Made by a program: the position numbers and the translations under genes. The notes beneath the pieces were generated by a model that had not been told where the DNA came from, made no database searches, and saw only the letters and a list, made by a program, of their open reading frames with translations. A stretch of 11,536 nt of DNA from Methanomassiliicoccaceae archaeon UBA367. GTDB lineage: Archaea > Thermoplasmatota > Thermoplasmata > Methanomassiliicoccales > Methanomethylophilaceae. Of the stretch, positions 1 to 5,755 are shown in pieces; position 1 is the first letter of the stretch; each line of letters opens with the position of its first letter. Location: positions 1,488-13,023 of the forward strand of contig DAXF01000080.1 of assembly GCA_002506255.1 (NCBI GenBank). The letters run 5' to 3'.

Positions 1-140
1 TCAGTTGTTATTATAAAAATTGTATCCACAGCTTTTTGCGGTTCGCACAGCAGCTCTCATCATTATCTATGTTTTTCGCAGATATCGTTGCGGAATACGT
101 ACGTCTGGTCCTGCGCTGGGCAGAATATTGACACCCCAAA

Positions 141-176
141 TTTAATAGGCTGCAACACGATGCATCGAACGGAGGT
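141..176 (+). promoter_or_regulatory. Candidate TATA box and Shine-Dalgarno of the PAS gene
   Basis: TTTAATAG at 141-148 resembles an archaeal TATA box and would place the transcript start near 170. GGAGGT at 171-176 is a strong Shine-Dalgarno match six bases before the GTG at 183. The ATG at 181 cannot be the start because TGA follows it directly. The implied leader is only about 12 bases. An eight-codon frame (ATG 160 to TGA 184) runs through the ribosome-binding site, but I see no sign that it matters. Confidence 0.45.
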
Positions 177-182
177 CGTGAT

Positions 183-539
183 GTGACAAGAGATTATGCC
201 GAGGACATTCTTAATGTGGTGCTGGATGAGATAGACGACATTATACTCATACACGACTCCGAGCATACGTTGGTGTGGATGAACAGAGCCGGTCTTTCGA
301 AATTCAAAGTGACTTTGGAAGAGATAATCGGCAAGAGATGCTATACTCTCTTCGGAAGGAATAGCCACTGCGATGATTGTGAGATCACGGGAACCGTACT
401 GCAGAGGGAGGCCAGGAAGAGAGTGATACCGGCCACGGGAGAGATCTATGACTGCCACTCGGTGCCTCTTTACAAGGACGGGAAGATCGATCTAGTGGTG
501 CAGCACCTGACACGAGTGAATAACACCAACAAGCAATAA
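183..539 (+). CDS. Small stand-alone PAS-domain protein with a cysteine cluster
   Basis: This 118-residue protein is essentially a single PAS sensory domain with no output domain attached. An N-terminal helix is followed by the IDDIILIHDSEHTLVWMN core (about 17-34), which is typical of PAS beta strands. Residues 46-66 carry EEIIGKRC and HCDDC, the pattern seen in PAS domains that bind a metal or sense redox state. Cysteines are at about 53, 63, 66 and 91. The start is GTG, chosen because GGAGGT lies six bases upstream. No signal peptide or membrane helix is visible, so it should be cytoplasmic. A one-helix membrane peptide follows after 25 bases and may be its co-transcribed partner. The PAS assignment is fairly secure. 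The ligand (haem, Fe-S, zinc or a disulfide switch) is unknown. Confidence 0.8.
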   Translation: MTRDYAEDILNVVLDEIDDIILIHDSEHTLVWMNRAGLSKFKVTLEEIIGKRCYTLFGRNSHCDDCEITGTVLQREARKRVIPATGEIYDCHSVPLYKDGKIDLVVQHLTRVNNTNKQ

Positions 540-564
540 ATACGAATTAGGGGTTGTGGGGAGC

Positions 565-675
565 ATGTCTGGTGCATTCGGAATCATGGATTTCAAATAC
601 CTCGTAGTAGTGAGCGCCGTCTACCTGGCGGCTCTTTTGATCTACAACGTCAGGAAGAGCAAGGCGAAGAATTGA
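565..675 (+). CDS. 36-residue single-helix membrane peptide
   Basis: A short frame runs from ATG 565 to TGA 673-675. A hydrophobic stretch of about 16 residues (YLVVVSAVYLAALLIY, roughly 12-27) is followed by a basic tail VRKSKAKN. This is the layout of a one-pass membrane peptide with its C-terminus in the cytoplasm. G-rich sequence at 549-563 could serve as a ribosome-binding site, although the spacing to ATG 565 is poor; an in-frame ATG at 586 would give 29 residues. It follows the PAS gene by 25 bases with no promoter visible between them, suggesting co-transcription. I do not recognise a family. The clean helix-plus-basic-tail pattern and genome-like codon choice argue for a real gene. 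Confidence 0.55.
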   Translation: MSGAFGIMDFKYLVVVSAVYLAALLIYNVRKSKAKN

Positions 676-705
676 ACCCTTGCTCACACGACTGTTACTT
701 AAGTC

Positions 706-714
706 CTTATATAG
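706..714 (+). promoter_or_regulatory. TATA box of the PPOX-like gene
   Basis: CTTATATAG at 706-714 is a near-consensus archaeal TATA box. Adding about 27 bases predicts a transcript start near 737, at most a few bases before ATG 745. The transcript would be leaderless or almost so. GGTGA at 734-738, six bases before ATG 745, also matches the archaeal anti-Shine-Dalgarno. Confidence 0.6.
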
Positions 715-744
715 TGTGCAGTCGGTTCCGTTCCGGTGACAAAA

Positions 745-1143
745 ATGGTATCAATTCCTAAGAAAGTCATGGATTTGATCGCAGACAGGGAATCTATCAA
801 AGCAGTAGTATCCTCCGATGCATCTAATCAGCCCCATGCCATAGTGGCGGGAAGCATAATCGCGATCGACGACAAGACGATGGCAGTGGGCGAGATCCTA
901 ATGAAGAGGACCAAGTCCAACCTCTCAGTGAACAAGAAGGCCTCCTTCCTTGTAGTGAAGGGCATGGAAGCGTACACGATCGACGTGGAGGTCCTGGATC
1001 GCCAGACGAGCGGCCCCGGGATAGATCAGATGAACCAGGCTCTCAAGCCTATGAAGCTCCACGCCAATGCACTGTGGGTGTTCAAGGTAACGGCAGTTTA
1101 CGATTCGGGGGCTACGCCCTCTGCGGGAACCAGGATCGCTTAG
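745..1143 (+). CDS. Pyridoxamine 5'-phosphate oxidase-like flavin split-barrel protein
   Basis: A 132-residue cytoplasmic protein resembling the small FMN-binding split-barrel (PPOX) family. Its N-terminal helix (IPKKVMDLI) leads into strands ending in SSDASNQPHAIVAGSI, then IDDKTMAVGEI, a central LSVNKKASFLVV strand and a YTIDVEVLDRQTSGP strand, the usual order in this fold. Members bind flavin or F420 and carry out small redox reactions; the substrate cannot be read here. I place the start at ATG 745 because GGTGA lies six bases upstream and the N-terminus fits the family; GTG 736 would add three residues. The gene ends in TAG, with an in-frame TAA eight codons later. It stands alone behind its own TATA box. 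Confidence 0.75.
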   Translation: MVSIPKKVMDLIADRESIKAVVSSDASNQPHAIVAGSIIAIDDKTMAVGEILMKRTKSNLSVNKKASFLVVKGMEAYTIDVEVLDRQTSGPGIDQMNQALKPMKLHANALWVFKVTAVYDSGATPSAGTRIA

Positions 1144-1191
1144 GCGGTCCTCTCCCAAACCATTTAACCTTCTTCATATCATCACGGTAGC

Positions 1192-1398
1192 GTGGTCTGG
1201 TACAGCAAGACATCCATGAGGTCCCTTTTCTTCCTGGGGGCCATGATCGCATTCTTCGGCCTCGGGGCCATACTGATGGACTTCACTCTGCCGGGCGCGA
1301 TACTTCTGTGCATAGGGGCAGGGATAGTCGTAATAGGGATGACCGGACTTACGACCTACATGAAGGTGGAGATGAACCGTTCTAGGAAGAAGAAGTGA
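1192..1398 (+). CDS. Small two-helix membrane protein, family not recognised
   Basis: This 68-residue protein has two hydrophobic segments (about 10-29 and 33-54) separated by a short MDFTLPG turn. It ends in a strongly basic tail, NRSRKKK, which predicts a cytoplasmic C-terminus. The GTG start at 1192 fits a leaderless transcript from TTTAA at 1163-1167; ATG 1216 is an alternative that would remove eight residues. Its last 17 bases overlap the tail of the methyltransferase gene on the opposite strand. No conserved functional motif is visible. It could be an assembly or regulatory membrane peptide, but that is a guess. Confidence 0.6.
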   Translation: MVWYSKTSMRSLFFLGAMIAFFGLGAILMDFTLPGAILLCIGAGIVVIGMTGLTTYMKVEMNRSRKKK

Positions 1399-2011
1399 TC
1401 TTCCGGCCGATGAAGCAGACCCAGTTCCTGAGTTTTCTTGTCCTTATCTCCACGGACATGCCCGCGGCTTCGAGCATAGATCTCATACGATCGTTCTCGA
1501 CAACGTTTACGCCATAGAGCCTTCTGTTCCTCTCATTGATCCGTCTGAAAAGCAGATTCGGGTATGATTCAGAGACTACTAGTATCATGCCGCCCGGAGC
1601 CACGGCCCTGCACGCCTCCGAGATGCTGCTCTCCAGGTTTGGCCAGAAGAAGTATGTCTCAAAAGCTGTTACAAGATCGAAACTTTCGTTACCGAAGGGC
1701 AGTCTCTCCACGGAGCCTTCTATCACTCTGCATTTTCCAGATGCCTTTGCATCAGAATTCGCCTCGGATGCCGCGATCACTGCTTCCGGGGAGTGATCCA
1801 AGCCGGTCATATCCGCGTCGGGGAACATATCTCTCATAAGGGCCATCTGCATACCTCCCCCGCATCCGATATCCAGGATCCTGGCGGGCGCGGCATCCGC
1901 TATGAATGAGAGAGCCCACTCCGAGAGCTCCCTGTGATGTGCGTTCATGGAGCGTATGATCTCGCGACCTTCCTCTCCCTCTGGCTTCCCGTACTGGCTT
2001 ATCTTGGTCAT
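1382..2011 (-). CDS. Class I SAM-dependent methyltransferase
   Basis: This 209-residue protein has the Rossmann-fold methyltransferase signature. Motif I ILDIGCGGG at about 45-53 contacts S-adenosylmethionine. The acidic post-II motif is GLDHS at about 70-74. LPFGNESFDLVTAFE (about 104-118) is the motif around the active-site strand, followed by PGG near 139-141. The N-terminal SQYGKPEGEEGREIIRSMN element recurs in small methyltransferases of methanogens and anaerobes. The substrate is not deducible. I chose ATG 2011; a TTG at 2038 would add nine residues but has no ribosome-binding site, and an AT-rich ATATTA element near 2045-2050 places the transcript start close to 2020. The gene ends in TAG, and the next in-frame stop (TAA) is ten sense codons beyond. 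Its 3' end overlaps the convergent membrane-protein gene by 17 bases. Confidence 0.85.
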   Translation of the reverse strand: MTKISQYGKPEGEEGREIIRSMNAHHRELSEWALSFIADAAPARILDIGCGGGMQMALMRDMFPDADMTGLDHSPEAVIAASEANSDAKASGKCRVIEGSVERLPFGNESFDLVTAFETYFFWPNLESSISEACRAVAPGGMILVVSESYPNLLFRRINERNRRLYGVNVVENDRMRSMLEAAGMSVEIRTRKLRNWVCFIGRKITSSS

Positions 2012-2086
2012 TTGTGCCTGACGTGAATATGCGTTCAAAAGTAATATGTTTGGATTAAGGGGTTTGATCTGATCCGGGGTTACAGA

Positions 2087-2275
2087 TCAGTATCTGCCGC
2101 GTCTGTCGTCTCTTGGCGGGGCGTGCTTCTTGTAGCAGTCCTTGCAGTAAACGGGCCTGCCCTGCGTAGGTTTGAATGGAACCTCGCACTCTGCGCCACA
2201 GTCCGAGCAAGTTGCTTTGTGGTACTCTCTCGGCGGCTGGTCTCTGTCTCTGTATCCCCTGTTTTCGTAGGCCAT
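2087..2275 (-). CDS. CxxC-x17-CxxC zinc-binding protein
   Basis: A 62-residue protein with an Arg/Asp-rich N-terminus (YENRGYRDRDQPP), then CSDC at 23-26, exactly 17 residues, and CKDC at 44-47, ending in a charged DDRRGRY tail. The spacing matches the small CxxC-x17-CxxC family found in archaea and anaerobic bacteria, which is predicted to bind one zinc ion through four cysteines. The low-complexity RGG-like ends suggest contact with nucleic acid, but no role is established. The start is supported by GAGAGG about eight bases upstream of ATG 2275. It lies downstream of the YdbC/PC4-like gene on the same strand, with about 130 bases between them that include a separate TATA candidate. Confidence 0.85.
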   Translation of the reverse strand: MAYENRGYRDRDQPPREYHKATCSDCGAECEVPFKPTQGRPVYCKDCYKKHAPPRDDRRGRY

Positions 2276-2377
2276 TTTTATTCCTCTCTCGGTAATTCCC
2301 GATAATCTCCTCTTCCCCTATAACTGGTGGCCGAGGGCATATCCTAGAATGCCTTGGGACGGTGTAGTCCGATTGTG

Positions 2378-2385
2378 TTTATAAA
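2378..2385 (-). promoter_or_regulatory. Palindromic TATA box upstream of the CxxC gene
   Basis: TTTATAAA is a perfect palindrome and a good TATA box in either direction. On the minus strand it predicts a transcript starting near 2354, which would begin with a small hairpin (GGCAT 2349-2353 pairing with 2336-2340) and have a leader of about 80 bases. A weaker TTATAG near 2318-2323 would give a shorter leader. On the plus strand it faces no gene. Confidence 0.4.
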
Positions 2386-2404
2386 CCTTGGCAGATTACG
2401 CTCC

Positions 2405-2626
2405 TCAAATCTCTCTGTTATCGAGGGCTTCCTTGAGTATCGCCACTTCTTCCAGCGTGAGTGTCACTCCTTTTCCCATCTTATCTCCGTCAGGGGACCA
2501 TTCCCTTATATCGTACTTAGGGTCCCTGTCATTCCAGCTTATGAGATTCAGCTCTTTCCTCCATCCTTTGGAGGATTCGGACAGGACCGCTATCTTCTCG
2601 ACGATGTCGTATTTGAATTCAGCCAT
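2405..2626 (-). CDS. YdbC/PC4-family single-stranded-DNA-binding protein
   Basis: A 73-residue protein matching the YdbC group of PC4-like domains. MAEFKYDIVEKIAVLSES forms the first strands and GWRKELNLISWN (about 21-32) the central strands. KYDIREWSPDGDKMGKGVTL leads into a C-terminal helix LEEVAILKEAL. Proteins of this fold dimerise and bind single-stranded DNA or RNA. A role in transcription or DNA handling is likely, but the specific one is not known. It is single-domain and full length for the family. ATG 2626 follows a GGTG element at a spacing of about seven and a strong TATA box at 2672-2680. Confidence 0.85.
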   Translation of the reverse strand: MAEFKYDIVEKIAVLSESSKGWRKELNLISWNDRDPKYDIREWSPDGDKMGKGVTLTLEEVAILKEALDNREI

Positions 2627-2671
2627 GATTTAACACCCTGTGGGTAATTATTTAGCACAATGCATCTGCAA

Positions 2672-2680
2672 TTATATAAA
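2672..2680 (-). promoter_or_regulatory. TATA box of the YdbC/PC4-like gene
   Basis: On the minus strand this reads TTTATATAA inside an AT-rich stretch. The predicted transcript start is near 2649, giving a leader of about 23 bases that contains GGTG before ATG 2626. The same run could act on the plus strand, but the downstream plus-strand gene has its own nearer element at 2742-2749. Confidence 0.6.
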
Positions 2681-2772
2681 CAGTATATTTTGGAAAAATA
2701 AGGGGGGTTGCGCGCACACTTCCTACCCAGGCCACGAAAATGTTTATTAGTCTAATCCTGCCATATATGGTC

Positions 2773-3342
2773 ATGTCATTCTTTGACGAAACCAAGAACT
2801 TCGGCCTGATGGCCATGATTGCGGGTCTTGTAATGGTGCTGTCAGCTATCATATGGGTAGTGGACGGTTTCGACCTTGGCCTGATCGGTGTGCTCATCGC
2901 CGGCCTGCTGTTGCTGGTCTTCGGCCTCGGTGTATACCAGGGCGAGTCCAAGCTGAACATAGGATCTCTGTTTGACGAAGGTGTTACGTCCAAATTCGGG
3001 CTTGTCGTCGGATTCATCATAATCGTCGGTGTCGTTGACATCGTTCAGGGCATATTCGCACTGAACATCATGTCGATTGTGATCGGCGTGCTGCTGATAC
3101 TGTTCGGCCTCCTGATGAAGATGGACCTCTCCCCGATACTGAAGAAGATCATATGGGTCATCCTGCTGATCGTCTTCCTGTTGGGTATAATCGGCGGTAT
3201 CCTCGGAGTTGTAGCAGCTTTCGGCGGAGCAGCCCTCTGGATAGTACTCAACGTACTGAATGCTGTCGCTTACCTTGTGATATACATCATGCTTTTCCTC
3301 TACATGCTTTCGCCTGAGGTCAAGAGCAAGATGTCGATGTAA
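2773..3342 (+). CDS. Six-helix integral membrane protein, family not recognised
   Basis: This protein of about 189 residues is nearly all membrane segments. Hydrophobic stretches lie at roughly 12-32, 36-54, 75-95, 97-113, 122-147 and 149-175, with many glycines (for example LLGIIGGILGVVAAFGGAA) typical of tightly packed helices. Charged connections are few: ETKN at the N-terminus, a QGESKLNIGSLFDEG loop between helices 2 and 3, and a basic SPEVKSKMSM tail. I chose ATG 2773 because TTTATTAG at 2742-2749 puts the transcript start about there, making the mRNA leaderless; ATG 2740 and 2767 are in the same frame. No transport or catalytic motif is visible. It could resemble DUF308/HdeD-like multi-helix proteins, but I cannot confirm that. 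Confidence 0.7.
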   Translation: MSFFDETKNFGLMAMIAGLVMVLSAIIWVVDGFDLGLIGVLIAGLLLLVFGLGVYQGESKLNIGSLFDEGVTSKFGLVVGFIIIVGVVDIVQGIFALNIMSIVIGVLLILFGLLMKMDLSPILKKIIWVILLIVFLLGIIGGILGVVAAFGGAALWIVLNVLNAVAYLVIYIMLFLYMLSPEVKSKMSM

Positions 3343-3370
3343 GATCGGCATAGCAGAAATCTGTAAACCA

Positions 3371-3397
3371 TTTCCTTTTCCTTTTATTCTGTTCTTT
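3371..3397 (+). terminator. Pyrimidine/T-rich transcription end
   Basis: Several T-runs (TTT, TTTT, TTTT, TTT) in a pyrimidine-rich stretch start about 28 bases after the stop of the membrane-protein gene. Archaeal RNA polymerase ends transcription at such T-rich tracts without needing a hairpin. None is visible here. Confidence 0.4.
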
Positions 3398-3431
3398 CAG
3401 GTTCATCATACGGTGCTTTTCGGCGATGAGA

Positions 3432-3532
3432 TTTTTAATCAGTTCCGCTTATAACAAGGATATGACTTTGGGATACCCCTCCTTGATGCAGGGGAAGGCA
3501 CGTACAGCGAGTTTCCCGGTAGGGATGTTTTG
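3432..3532 (+). promoter_or_regulatory. Promoter and foldable leader of the CorC/CNNM-like gene
   Basis: Two TATA-like elements, TTTTTAATC (about 3431-3439) and CTTATAAC (3448-3455), predict starts near 3461 or 3478. The leader contains three pairings that share strands: CCCCT (3476-3480) with AGGGG (3490-3494), GGGAA (3492-3496) with TTCCC (3513-3517), and CCC (3515-3517) with GGG (3522-3524). The last GGG is part of the probable Shine-Dalgarno AGGG at 3521-3524, eight bases before ATG 3533. Forming one hairpin excludes its neighbour, which is the logic of a switch. I do not recognise a known riboswitch class. Confidence 0.4.
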
Positions 3533-4816
3533 ATGACACAGGTTCTTATCGCGGCCTCTCTGCTCCTTATTCTGCTGATTATTTTATCAGCATTCTTCTC
3601 TGCTTCTGAGACCGCATATACAAGCGTGAGCCGTATAAGGCTCAAGAGCATGGCTAAAGATGGAAACAAGAAATCCGTCAAGGTCCTCAGGATGACTGAG
3701 AATTATGACAGGCTCATATCGACCATATTGATCGGGAACAACGTGGTGAACATCACCGCCTCCACTTTAAGCGCATGGATGTTCACAGTTCTTCTCGGCG
3801 CAGCCTGGGGGGTGCCGCTGGCCACAGTAGTGATGACTTTAGTCGTACTTACATTCGGGGAGATAGTGCCCAAGAGCCTGGCGAGAGCGAACGCAGAACG
3901 TCTGTCGATCAGGCTCTCCGGGCCCATGGGTGTAGCTTTGAAGGTGCTTATGCCCCTCACATGGCTCTTCGAGAAGCTCACATCCTTCCTTTCGAGGAAG
4001 TTCAACAGCGGTGCGGATGCACCTTCCTTCACCGAGAGGGAATTGGCAACGATCGTGGACGAGATCGAAGGGGAGGGCGAGCTGGAGAAGACCGAAAGGG
4101 ACCTGATAAAATCAGCCATGGAATTCGACGATAAGACTGTGGACACCGTCGTGATACCCCGCGTCGACATAGTCGCAGAGGATAAATCGGTTACAATGGA
4201 GGAGCTCAAAGAGACCTTCCTGACATCCGGATATTCCAGGCTGCCCATATATGACGGGGATATAGACAGCATAATCGGGGTCGTCTATGCGAAGGATTTC
4301 TATAACAAGCACTTCCAGGGCGCGGATTTCAAGATATCCGACATAATGCGTCCTGTCAAGTTCATACCAGAATCGACCACTCTGGCACATGCTCTTGCCG
4401 AGATACAGAGGTCTATCGTGCAGATGCTAGTTGTAGTGGACTCTTATGGTGGGACGGTAGGCATAGTCTCTCTAGAGGACCTTTTGGAGGAGCTTGTCGG
4501 GGAGATATGGGATGAGAGCGACGAGATCAGGCATACCGTGGTCAAAGAGAGCGACGGCAGCTATATGATAACCGGCGACGCCAACATATTGGATATAATG
4601 GAGGAGCTGGACCTGGATCTCGACCTGGATGGGTATGATGAGCATTCCGCAGGCGGTTTCATGCAGTACAAGCTCAATAGAGTCCCCATCAAAGGAGACA
4701 AGGTTTGGGTAGGGAACGCTCTCTTCAAGATCCGTTCCGTCAGGAACCGCAGGGTGAGGCTGATCCAGCTTCAGATAACAGAGGAGCCCGAGAGGGACTT
4801 CATGGAACCTGAGTGA
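3533..4816 (+). CDS. DUF21/CBS-domain membrane protein of the CNNM/CorC (HlyC/CorC) family
   Basis: A full-length 427-residue family member. An N-terminal hydrophobic helix leads into the DUF21/CNNM membrane domain (about 1-165) with the hallmark FFSASETAYTSVSRIRL (about 22-38), LIGNNVVNITAST and TFGEIVPKSLARANAERL. Next come the ERDLIKSAMEFDDKTVDTVVIPR linker and a CBS pair (about 205-320; SRLPIYDGDIDSIIGVV, then DSYGGTVGIVSLEDLLEELV). The C-terminal CorC/HlyC domain (about 335-415) contains HSAGGFMQYKLNRVPIKGD. The family is linked to export or balance of Mg2+ and related divalent cations, with CBS domains binding nucleotides such as Mg-ATP. Whether this one moves Mg2+, Co2+ or Na+ is not clear. 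ATG 3533 follows AGGG at a spacing of eight; a TTG lies directly before it. The gene overlaps the convergent gene by 17 bases. Confidence 0.9.
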   Translation: MTQVLIAASLLLILLIILSAFFSASETAYTSVSRIRLKSMAKDGNKKSVKVLRMTENYDRLISTILIGNNVVNITASTLSAWMFTVLLGAAWGVPLATVVMTLVVLTFGEIVPKSLARANAERLSIRLSGPMGVALKVLMPLTWLFEKLTSFLSRKFNSGADAPSFTERELATIVDEIEGEGELEKTERDLIKSAMEFDDKTVDTVVIPRVDIVAEDKSVTMEELKETFLTSGYSRLPIYDGDIDSIIGVVYAKDFYNKHFQGADFKISDIMRPVKFIPESTTLAHALAEIQRSIVQMLVVVDSYGGTVGIVSLEDLLEELVGEIWDESDEIRHTVVKESDGSYMITGDANILDIMEELDLDLDLDGYDEHSAGGFMQYKLNRVPIKGDKVWVGNALFKIRSVRNRRVRLIQLQITEEPERDFMEPE

Positions 4817-5237
4817 TATTCGAGAGGAAAGTCTCCATAGCCTCTACGGCCTTGACCTTCCTCGCAGGATGGGATGCGATCTTGCCTGTTATAGAGACAA
4901 CATCCCCGCCGCAGGAAGCGGCGTATATCCTCTGAACGGCCTTCTGCTTGTCAAGTCTAAGGTAGAATGTGCAGTCGTCGTCTATCCTCTCCTCTAGCTC
5001 GCCTGCGAGGCCTGCTAGGAGCTCCGGGCCGAGGGCGGAGAAAAGACGTTTCGTGTCCTTCTCCCTGTTTATCTTGGCGCTCAATATGGTGATCCTGTTG
5101 CCGAAGTGACCCTCTGTCTCTTCAAGAATGACGTTGCCTTCTCCTGCGAGAGCCTCCATGACCTCAAGCAAGAGCTCTTCCCTTTCTGTCGCATGGCAGA
5201 TAGTCATTATATCCACCCAATGGAACGTTTGCGCCAT
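4800..5237 (-). CDS. Exosome-associated RNA-binding protein, COG1325 type
   Basis: This 145-residue protein matches the small archaeal RNA-binding family predicted to work with the exosome. It shows an N-terminal FHWVDIMTICHATERE segment, an EGHFGNRITILSAKI strand pair (about 42-56), and RIDDDCTFYLRLDKQKA (about 84-100), the most conserved element of the family. A C-terminal segment HPARKVKAVEAMETFL forms a helix. The role in RNA decay or ribosomal RNA maturation is inferred from the family, not shown here. The frame stays open back to 5339, but I prefer ATG 5237: homology begins there, and a TATA box at 5309-5318 would put the transcript start near 5285, inside the longer frame. The 3' end overlaps the CorC-like gene by 17 bases. 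Confidence 0.82.
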   Translation of the reverse strand: MAQTFHWVDIMTICHATEREELLLEVMEALAGEGNVILEETEGHFGNRITILSAKINREKDTKRLFSALGPELLAGLAGELEERIDDDCTFYLRLDKQKAVQRIYAASCGGDVVSITGKIASHPARKVKAVEAMETFLSNITQVP

Positions 5238-5308
5238 GTTGCCCGTAATGGTGTACCCGTATCTATTCTTTGCCGCATTCTGTGAGGAAGCCCCTATTCT
5301 GCCAAAAT

Positions 5309-5318
5309 CTATATATGG
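5309..5318. promoter_or_regulatory. Shared divergent TATA box for tRNA-Ile and the exosome-associated gene
   Basis: CTATATATGG at 5309-5318 is a strong TATA box. It ends 27 bases before tRNA position 1 at 5346, so transcription would start at or just before the mature 5' end. Read on the minus strand it is CCATATATAG, and a start about 27 bases on (near 5285) gives the exosome-associated gene a leader of about 48 bases. No second TATA box is visible between the two genes. Confidence 0.6.
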
Positions 5319-5345
5319 GGTTTCAATCTTGACTGACATCCAATT

Positions 5346-5420
5346 GGGCCCGTAGCTTAGACTGGCTGGAGCGCCCGGCTGATAACCGGGAGGTCAAGAG
5401 TTCAAATCTCTTCGGGCCCA
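5346..5420 (+). tRNA. tRNA-Ile (anticodon GAT)
   Basis: A complete cloverleaf of 75 bases. Acceptor GGGCCCG (5346-5352) pairs with CGGGCCC (5413-5419), with discriminator A at 5420. The D stem is GCTT/GAGC, with GG in the loop. The anticodon stem CCCGG/CCGGG holds the loop CTGATAA, giving anticodon GAT. The T stem AAGAG/CTCTT holds the loop TTCAAAT. No intron is present and CCA is not encoded, since ACTA follows. GC-rich acceptor and anticodon stems match archaeal tRNA-Ile. It is transcribed alone from the TATA box at 5309-5318. Confidence 0.97.
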
Positions 5421-5437
5421 CTAAAAGACGTCTGGCC

Positions 5438-5472
5438 AGGGTCATTTTTCGACCCTAATTTCGGACCATTAG
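5438..5472 (+). terminator. Overlapping hairpins downstream of tRNA-Ile
   Basis: AGGGTC (5438-5443) pairs with GACCCT (5451-5456) around a loop containing TTTTT. CTAAT (5455-5459) pairs with ATTAG (5468-5472) and shares two bases with the first hairpin. The T-run inside the first loop, about 25 bases past the tRNA, is a plausible end point for the tRNA transcript. Confidence 0.4.
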
Positions 5473-5755
5473 TGTAAGAGTGAAAATTTTGGGATCTGAA
5501 CCTGCGGACAGATGGGTTGCAGCTTGCAGTAAGTCGTCCCGAATCCAATTCCGGGGCTCAGACTGCGGATCGGGATTCTTCGGACCGGCAAGGGTCCTGT
5601 TCTCTCATGAATCAGACTTTGTTCCCAGATGGGCCTTAATTGCTATCCCTGTCCCGTCCTGATCGGGTGGTGGTCGCATCACGTTCCGGTCCAGAGGACC
5701 GCGCTGTCACTTTTGTCATAATGCAAGTTTTGAGAGCCCCTTCTGCTCCGAGCTT
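5473..5755. other. Non-coding stretch with several hairpins
   Basis: I see no credible coding frame on either strand. The open frames have unusual composition, no good ribosome-binding sites and no recognisable motif. There is local pairing: TCCCGAATCC (5537-5546) with GGATCGGGA (5567-5575) leaving one bulged A; GGACC (5582-5586) with GGTCC (5593-5597); CCCG (5653-5656) with CGGG (5664-5667); and CGGTCC-AGA-GGACCG (5687-5701). I looked for features of RNase P RNA, SRP RNA and a second tRNA and did not find them. It may be an unassigned structured RNA or just the spacer between the tRNA and the QueG-like gene. Confidence 0.4.

Noticed and set aside
1..140. Open frame from base 1 to 183 on the plus strand
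   Set aside because: The Ser/His/Cys-rich translation has no motif or upstream start in the window; it appears to be spacer with AT-rich promoter-like sequence near 8-20.
2842..3351. Long minus-strand open frame opposite the six-helix membrane protein
   Set aside because: Its Tyr/Asp/Gln/His-rich translation is the antisense signature of a hydrophobic gene, and there is no ribosome-binding site.
1382..4816. Two convergent gene pairs that each overlap by exactly 17 bases (1382-1398 and 4800-4816)
   Set aside because: The overlapping sequences are unrelated, so the equal lengths look like coincidence in a compact genome.
5128..5355. Plus-strand open frame across the start of the exosome-associated gene
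   Set aside because: It is the antisense of a well-supported conserved gene and runs into the tRNA.
5473..5755. RNase P RNA, SRP RNA or a second tRNA in the spacer
   Set aside because: The conserved RNase P (GAGGAAAGTC) and SRP helix 8 elements are absent, and a TTCAGAT T-loop-like stretch on the minus strand lacks a paired stem.
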